This document shows positions 60,841-64,000 of a stretch of DNA of 64,000 bases, one piece after another. The notes below the pieces were generated by a model. It saw nothing but the letters and a program-made list of their open reading frames with translations, was not told the DNA's origin and searched no databases. Every line of letters starts with the position of its first letter. The stretch's first letter is position 1. The stretch is from positions 2,088,501-2,152,500 of the forward strand of contig NZ_CP014674.1 of assembly GCF_001787335.1 (NCBI RefSeq), given 5' to 3'. Origin of the DNA: Kozakia baliensis. Lineage in GTDB: Bacteria; Pseudomonadota; Alphaproteobacteria; Acetobacterales; Acetobacteraceae. Position numbers and translations under genes: made by a program.

Positions 60841-62967
60841 CTAACCGTTCGGCAAACCGGTTTTGGAAAGCAAAACGGACAATTTCTTCTGCAATTCCGC
60901 CGGAAGATAAGCGTGATGAGACATGGCGCGCGCCACAGAAAGCTCCGGGGCCAGCCGCAGCACTTGATTGCGCACCGAGGCGATCTCCTGTTCCGGCGCG
61001 TCCCGATCCGCCAATGTCAGCAGATAGTTGAACAAGCCACGCGTGCAGCGCGGATAGAGCCCTGCGAAAGCCGCCCCGGCCTGTTCGGCCTCACGCATAT
61101 TTCCGCACAAGATCAATACCAGAATGCTGCTTGGCTCACACAGCGCCGAGGCCGGATGATCGACACGCGCATCGCGGAAAAGCTTCATCTCAGCCGAAGC
61201 CGTTTCGTAATCCTCGGAAAGAAGGGCCTGCATGGAAAGGCACCAATGCGTCAGAGGAGAGCCAACATGCAGCGATGCGCCATCATACCCCCATTTCTGC
61301 CTTCGCTCCGCCAAGATCGCCTTCGCATGGGTCAGCAACCCTTCCGAAGTCGTTTCCAGGCAAACGGATAGCATCATGGTAAGGGGATTTTCGCCAAGCT
61401 GGCTGGAGCAACGCGTGGCAAGCCCGACAGCCTCGCTCAATTCCGCCGCGTAATCGGCAACCCACAACTCCTGCGCCGCTTTGCAACGCACCAATGCATG
61501 AACGAACAGAACCAGCGGCAAATCGCCATCCAATTCAACGGCGCGTCCGATCAAGGACTGTATTTCGCCTATCAATGTGCAGTCGGTTCGAAGCAGCAGA
61601 ACCAAAGCCCGCAAAGCCAGTCCCGGCGCCGAAAGTTCCTTCACCGGCCGCATGCTAAGGCGCTGCCCTTCAGCGACCAGTAACGTCCACTGCATCAAAA
61701 TTCTGATGGTGTAAAAAAGTGCTTTCCGTTCTACGTCGTTTTCAGGAAGATCGAACCGATCCGCCCAGACGATGCTGCCCTCCTGGCGCAGATCCAGTAC
61801 ACGCACGATCAAATGCCCTTTGGCACCGGAGTTAGGCGTGCTGTTCGAGCGTAGAAGTCCGGTTACGACATAATCGTTGCCCGCCCGGCGCAAATCTTCC
61901 CAAAAATCCGCGCTCTTTTCAGTGATGTTCTGCGGAAATGGCAAAATGGTGAACATCTGCAATTTCTGCAGCCCCACTTCGATCATATCCGTCATTTCGG
62001 CTGCAACATTTTGCAGGCCCGTATTATGCGCGGCGGAGAACGGCATGATCGTCAAAGTGCCCAGCCGGCGCTGGAAAGCGCCCCCTGGCACGGCCATCGC
62101 AGAAAGCGGCTCGCGCAGCATGACATCACCGCCGGCGGACACGGCGTTTTCATGCAGCGGCGCGACGGTTTCCGCGCTCGACGCCTCTCCCACGTGCCCT
62201 AAGGCAGGATCGATTTTCAGAGGAGAGCGTGACTGCAATCCCGTCACGAGCGCCATGGTCGCCGGGCCGGGCTGCGTTCCAAGCCGCTCTTGGAACAGAT
62301 GAACCACCTGCTCAGCATAATTCATGGCCAGAGCACGCTCGCCCGTGCTGATCAAGGTCTGAATACGGGTGCGCCAAGCGACTTCGTTCAGTTCTTCGCG
62401 TTGCAGCAATTGCTCCGCGACATCCAGAAGAATCTCCGGATCCGTCTGGTGGCGCAACGCGCTTTCGAACAAACTTCGGATATGGCGCTCCAACCGATCA
62501 CGCTGGTTGGCCAACCATTCATCGAACGCGCCGTCAATCCCGTTCAATTCGCCCAGCAGCACTTCCGAAGGCGGCGGCAAATCACGAAGAACGCTGATCC
62601 CGCCATTCAAAATACGCTCCGCATCCACGGAGGTCAGGGCGGGCTTGAGCGATAGCGCATGACGCTGAACATTGATGATCTCAACCCCCAGCGGGCTGAG
62701 CGCATCCAGCAATCGATGAATTTCCTGGCGCAGCGACGCACGGGCCAGATCGTCTGGGCGGCGGCTCCAAAGCAATTCCGCCAGCCGGGAACGCGCCACC
62801 GGTTTGCGATCCGACAATGCCAGAATCGCCAGCAGGCTTTTCGTCTTTCCACCCACGGGCAAAACACTATCGCCTGTGAGCGCTCGGGCTTCCATCGTGC
62901 CGATAAGACGCAAACGCAGCAACGTGGAATCGATCTTTGCCAAACCGCGCACAGCCAAATCCAACAT
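60841..62967 (-). CDS. SARP/BTAD-type transcriptional regulator with TolB-like and helical repeat regions
   Basis: A 708-residue regulator. Residues 15-105 form an OmpR-like winged helix of the SARP type (PVGGKTKSLLAILALSDRKP, ELLWSRRPDDLARASLRQEI). Residues 110-250 form a bacterial transcriptional activator domain. Residues 300-430 resemble the TolB-like region found in CadC/cyclase-type regulators (LTIMPFSAAHNTGLQNVAAE, NDYVVTGLLRSN, VWADRFDLPE). The rest is helical and TPR-like. GGAG lies 3 bases before the ATG. It is monocistronic and divergent from the intron-bearing tRNA gene. Target unknown. Confidence 0.82.
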   Translation of the reverse strand: MLDLAVRGLAKIDSTLLRLRLIGTMEARALTGDSVLPVGGKTKSLLAILALSDRKPVARSRLAELLWSRRPDDLARASLRQEIHRLLDALSPLGVEIINVQRHALSLKPALTSVDAERILNGGISVLRDLPPPSEVLLGELNGIDGAFDEWLANQRDRLERHIRSLFESALRHQTDPEILLDVAEQLLQREELNEVAWRTRIQTLISTGERALAMNYAEQVVHLFQERLGTQPGPATMALVTGLQSRSPLKIDPALGHVGEASSAETVAPLHENAVSAGGDVMLREPLSAMAVPGGAFQRRLGTLTIMPFSAAHNTGLQNVAAEMTDMIEVGLQKLQMFTILPFPQNITEKSADFWEDLRRAGNDYVVTGLLRSNSTPNSGAKGHLIVRVLDLRQEGSIVWADRFDLPENDVERKALFYTIRILMQWTLLVAEGQRLSMRPVKELSAPGLALRALVLLLRTDCTLIGEIQSLIGRAVELDGDLPLVLFVHALVRCKAAQELWVADYAAELSEAVGLATRCSSQLGENPLTMMLSVCLETTSEGLLTHAKAILAERRQKWGYDGASLHVGSPLTHWCLSMQALLSEDYETASAEMKLFRDARVDHPASALCEPSSILVLILCGNMREAEQAGAAFAGLYPRCTRGLFNYLLTLADRDAPEQEIASVRNQVLRLAPELSVARAMSHHAYLPAELQKKLSVLLSKTGLPNG

Positions 62968-63073
62968 AACTCCGCGTCCTCACTTTTATGAACCGCCTTC
63001 CCACGAAGGATGATTCGCAATAGCGAAAAATTAAAGTCCTCTGCGAGCGTGGTTTTTTAAACGCCCCACTACA

Positions 63074-63095
63074 TGTGAAACAAAATGCTTTCACA
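63074..63095 (-). promoter_or_regulatory. Inverted repeat in the regulator promoter region
   Basis: TGTGAAA and TTTCACA form a perfect 7-bp inverted repeat with 8 bases between the arms, 107 bases upstream of the regulator ATG in an AT-rich 324-base gap (62968-63291). It may be an operator or an RNA hairpin. Apart from this and the tRNA promoter I see nothing else in the gap. Confidence 0.4.
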
Positions 63096-63253
63096 CGTTC
63101 GATATGGCAGCCTAAATAAAGAACACTTCGTAAACTCGAGCTTAATTTTTCACTCAACTCTTTCTGTAACGTATCACCTTAACTGACAAGACGGCATCTT
63201 TGACAAAAAATTAACAAAGTTTCCGTGTATAGGTTGCATTAAGAGGTTCTCCC

Positions 63254-63282
63254 TTGATGATAGCATCAACCTGCGTTACTTT
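63254..63282 (+). promoter_or_regulatory. Probable promoter of the split tRNA-Arg gene
   Basis: TTGATG (63254-63259), 17 bases and TACTTT (63277-63282) would start transcription about 5-8 bases before the tRNA. The -35 lies within a 6-bp perfect inverted repeat (TTGATG-ATAG-CATCAA, 63254-63269). A consensus TTGACA further upstream (63200) has no -10 at a proper distance. Confidence 0.4.
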
Positions 63283-63291
63283 TGTCACGTT

Positions 63292-63627
63292 GTCCGCGTA
63301 GCTCAGCAGGATAGAGCACAGGATTCCTAAGCTCGAATTGGGCGCCACGATGGGAAACCGCGTGGTGGATTCACTCAAATTCGGGGAAAGCTCTGGTCAT
63401 CGCGACCGTGCCAATCCCGAGCCAAGCCTCATCTTTGATCCCTCGAAGATCATTAGATTGAGCGAAGGTGTAGAGACTGTATGGGTGACGCCTGTCGGCC
63501 AAATTTTTGGCCCATGGCGAAGAGACAGTCCAGACCACGAACGGTCTCGTTCGTAACGAGACCGGCGGCGAAAGCCGAAGTGGTAAGAATCCTGGGGCCG
63601 TGGGTTCGAATCCCGCCGCGGACACCA
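63292..63627 (+). tRNA. tRNA-Arg (anticodon CCU), interrupted by a group I intron; CCA encoded
   Basis: Exon 1 is 63292-63328 and exon 2 is 63588-63627. Spliced, it folds as a perfect cloverleaf. The acceptor is GTCCGCG (63292-63298) with CGCGGAC (63617-63623), and the D stem is GCTC/GAGC. The anticodon stem is CAGGA (63319-63323) with TCCTG (63590-63594), and the loop is TTCCTAA with anticodon CCT at 63326-63328. The T arm is GTGGG-TTCGAAT-CCCGC (63600-63616), with discriminator A and encoded CCA (63625-63627). It reads AGG (arginine) codons. Without splicing the anticodon arm cannot form, so the intron must be removed for function. Confidence 0.95.
63329..63587 (+). other. Group I intron (IC3-like) in the anticodon loop of tRNA-Arg(CCU)
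   Basis: A 259-base intron inserted right after the anticodon; it has no ORF. P1 is CCTAA (exon CCT plus AA) with TTGGG, giving the conserved U-G pair at the 5' splice site (T63328 with G63340). P2 is CGCCACG/CGTGGTG (63343-63349 and 63361-63367) capped by GG-GAAA-CC. The core phrases TCAAATTCGG, CCGAGCCAAGC and GAAGGTGTAGAGACT match the Azoarcus tRNA-Ile intron. P7 is GACTGT/ACAGTC (63475-63480 and 63525-63530) and P8 is GGCCAAA/TTTGGCC. P9 is GGTCTCGTT/AACGAGACC, followed by a GAAA-capped CGGC/GCCG hairpin. The last intron base is the expected G. Confidence 0.92.
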
Positions 63628-63638
63628 TCCTTCCCTGA

Positions 63639-63920
63639 TCAGATGGAAACGCTTCCCCCGCCTGACGCGAACAGGGAGTGCAACAGCACCAGCAGCAAAA
63701 ACACGCCAATCAAGATGCCGAAAAGCTTCCCGAACCAGCGGAACGCCAAAGCGATCAATCCCAGCAAAAGCAAAGCCAGCAACGCCGTCTGGACCTGACC
63801 GCCGATGCCCAGACGTTCCAGCCCCTCACGGGCCGCATGCTCGATCACGACAATAACCGAGACGATCAGGCTGAATAGGCCGACGATCAACCCGACCAGC
63901 AAACCATAGAGATGCTGCAT
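63639..63920 (-). CDS. Small membrane protein of unknown function
   Basis: A 93-residue hydrophobic protein with two predicted helix regions (about residues 5-30, LLVGLIVGLFSLIVSVIVVI, and 45-85, LLALLLLGLIALAF and ILIGVFLLLVLL). They are separated by a short charged amphipathic segment (EHAAREGLERLGIGGQ). It starts at ATG 63920 behind AAAGG; 15 in-frame codons before it are polar and unlikely. It is convergent with the tRNA gene, only 11 bases apart. I recognise no family. The 80 bases to its right hold no gene that I can see. Confidence 0.65.
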   Translation of the reverse strand: MQHLYGLLVGLIVGLFSLIVSVIVVIEHAAREGLERLGIGGQVQTALLALLLLGLIALAFRWFGKLFGILIGVFLLLVLLHSLFASGGGSVSI

Positions 63921-64000
63921 GAAAAAACGCCTTTCGTCGCACGGACCGTGCGGACTTGCAGACATTCAGGAACCTTGAAGCGGCGTCAAGTCAGAACCCG

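Noticed and set aside
59262-61031. 589-codon plus-strand open frame opposite leuS and the DUF3576 gene
   Set aside because: It crosses three minus-strand genes of certain identity; composition is that of an antisense frame.
63074-63095. CRP/FNR-type site
   Set aside because: TGTGA and TCACA are present, but 12 bases separate them instead of the required 6, so it is reported only as an inverted repeat.
63200-63233. TTGACA with TATAGG as the tRNA promoter
   Set aside because: The spacer is 22 bases, too long for sigma70; the TTGATG-17-TACTTT pair nearer the tRNA is preferred.
62968-63291. Genomic island or prophage boundary beside the tRNA
   Set aside because: No integrase, no repeat of the tRNA 3' end and no phage-like gene within the window.
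63292-63328. tRNA half as a degenerate integration scar
   Set aside because: The second half is present downstream and completes a perfect cloverleaf, with group I core elements between, so it is a split gene and not a scar.

Overview
The window reads as chromosome of an alphaproteobacterium, most likely a member of the Acetobacteraceae (acetic acid bacteria). This is inferred from the protein sequences (an FzlA-like protein beside minCDE, a DUF3576-leuS-lptE-holA operon, a short-form adenylate kinase, a polyol-permease-type transporter) and from the moderately GC-rich codon use. I could run no database search, so the genus is left open.

Layout. Bases 1-4200 (+) hold the end of one RND drug-efflux operon (pump truncated by the window edge, then its outer-membrane channel and a strong terminator). 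Bases 4224-5824 (-) hold a tiny DUF1328 membrane protein and a polyol-type MFS permease. Bases 6171-34247 (-) form one almost unbroken translation and transcription supercluster. In transcription order it is rplK-rplA-rplJ-rplL-rpoB-rpoC, rpsL-rpsG-tuf, rpsJ to rplO (S10 and spc genes), secY-adk, and rpsM-rpsK-rpoA-rplQ. Good internal promoters can be read before rpoB, rpsL and rpsM. Two usual neighbours are missing: fusA between rpsG and tuf, and secE-nusG before rplK.

Bases 34349-42773 (-) carry a response regulator, a histidine kinase and a complete tripartite RND efflux system (adaptor, pump, outer-membrane lipoprotein) directly upstream of rplK. Symmetrical DNA sites precede the pump gene and a direct-repeat box precedes the regulator gene. 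Bases 42803-44951 (-) hold rmuC, a small cysteine-rich lipoprotein and a DJ-1/PfpI protein. Bases 45025-49342 form a cell-division neighbourhood: an FzlA-like glutathione-S-transferase-fold gene with a flavoprotein (-), divergent from minC-minD-minE (+) and a YidB-like gene. Bases 49531-55804 (-) hold a Tat-exported royal-jelly/yellow-family protein, an Opp/Dpp-type ABC importer with no binding-protein gene, and a Tat-exported short-chain dehydrogenase. Bases 55897-60722 (-) are the holA-lptE-leuS-DUF3576 operon. Bases 60841-62967 (-) encode a large SARP/BTAD regulator with a TolB-like region.

The most unusual item is at 63292-63627 (+): a tRNA-Arg(CCU) gene split directly after its anticodon by a 259-base group I intron of the Azoarcus/Agrobacterium tRNA-intron type. 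The P1, P2, P7, P8 and P9 elements can be paired by eye, and the intron has no endonuclease ORF. A small membrane-protein gene lies convergently just beyond it. No rRNA genes, insertion sequences, CRISPR arrays or prophage genes were seen.
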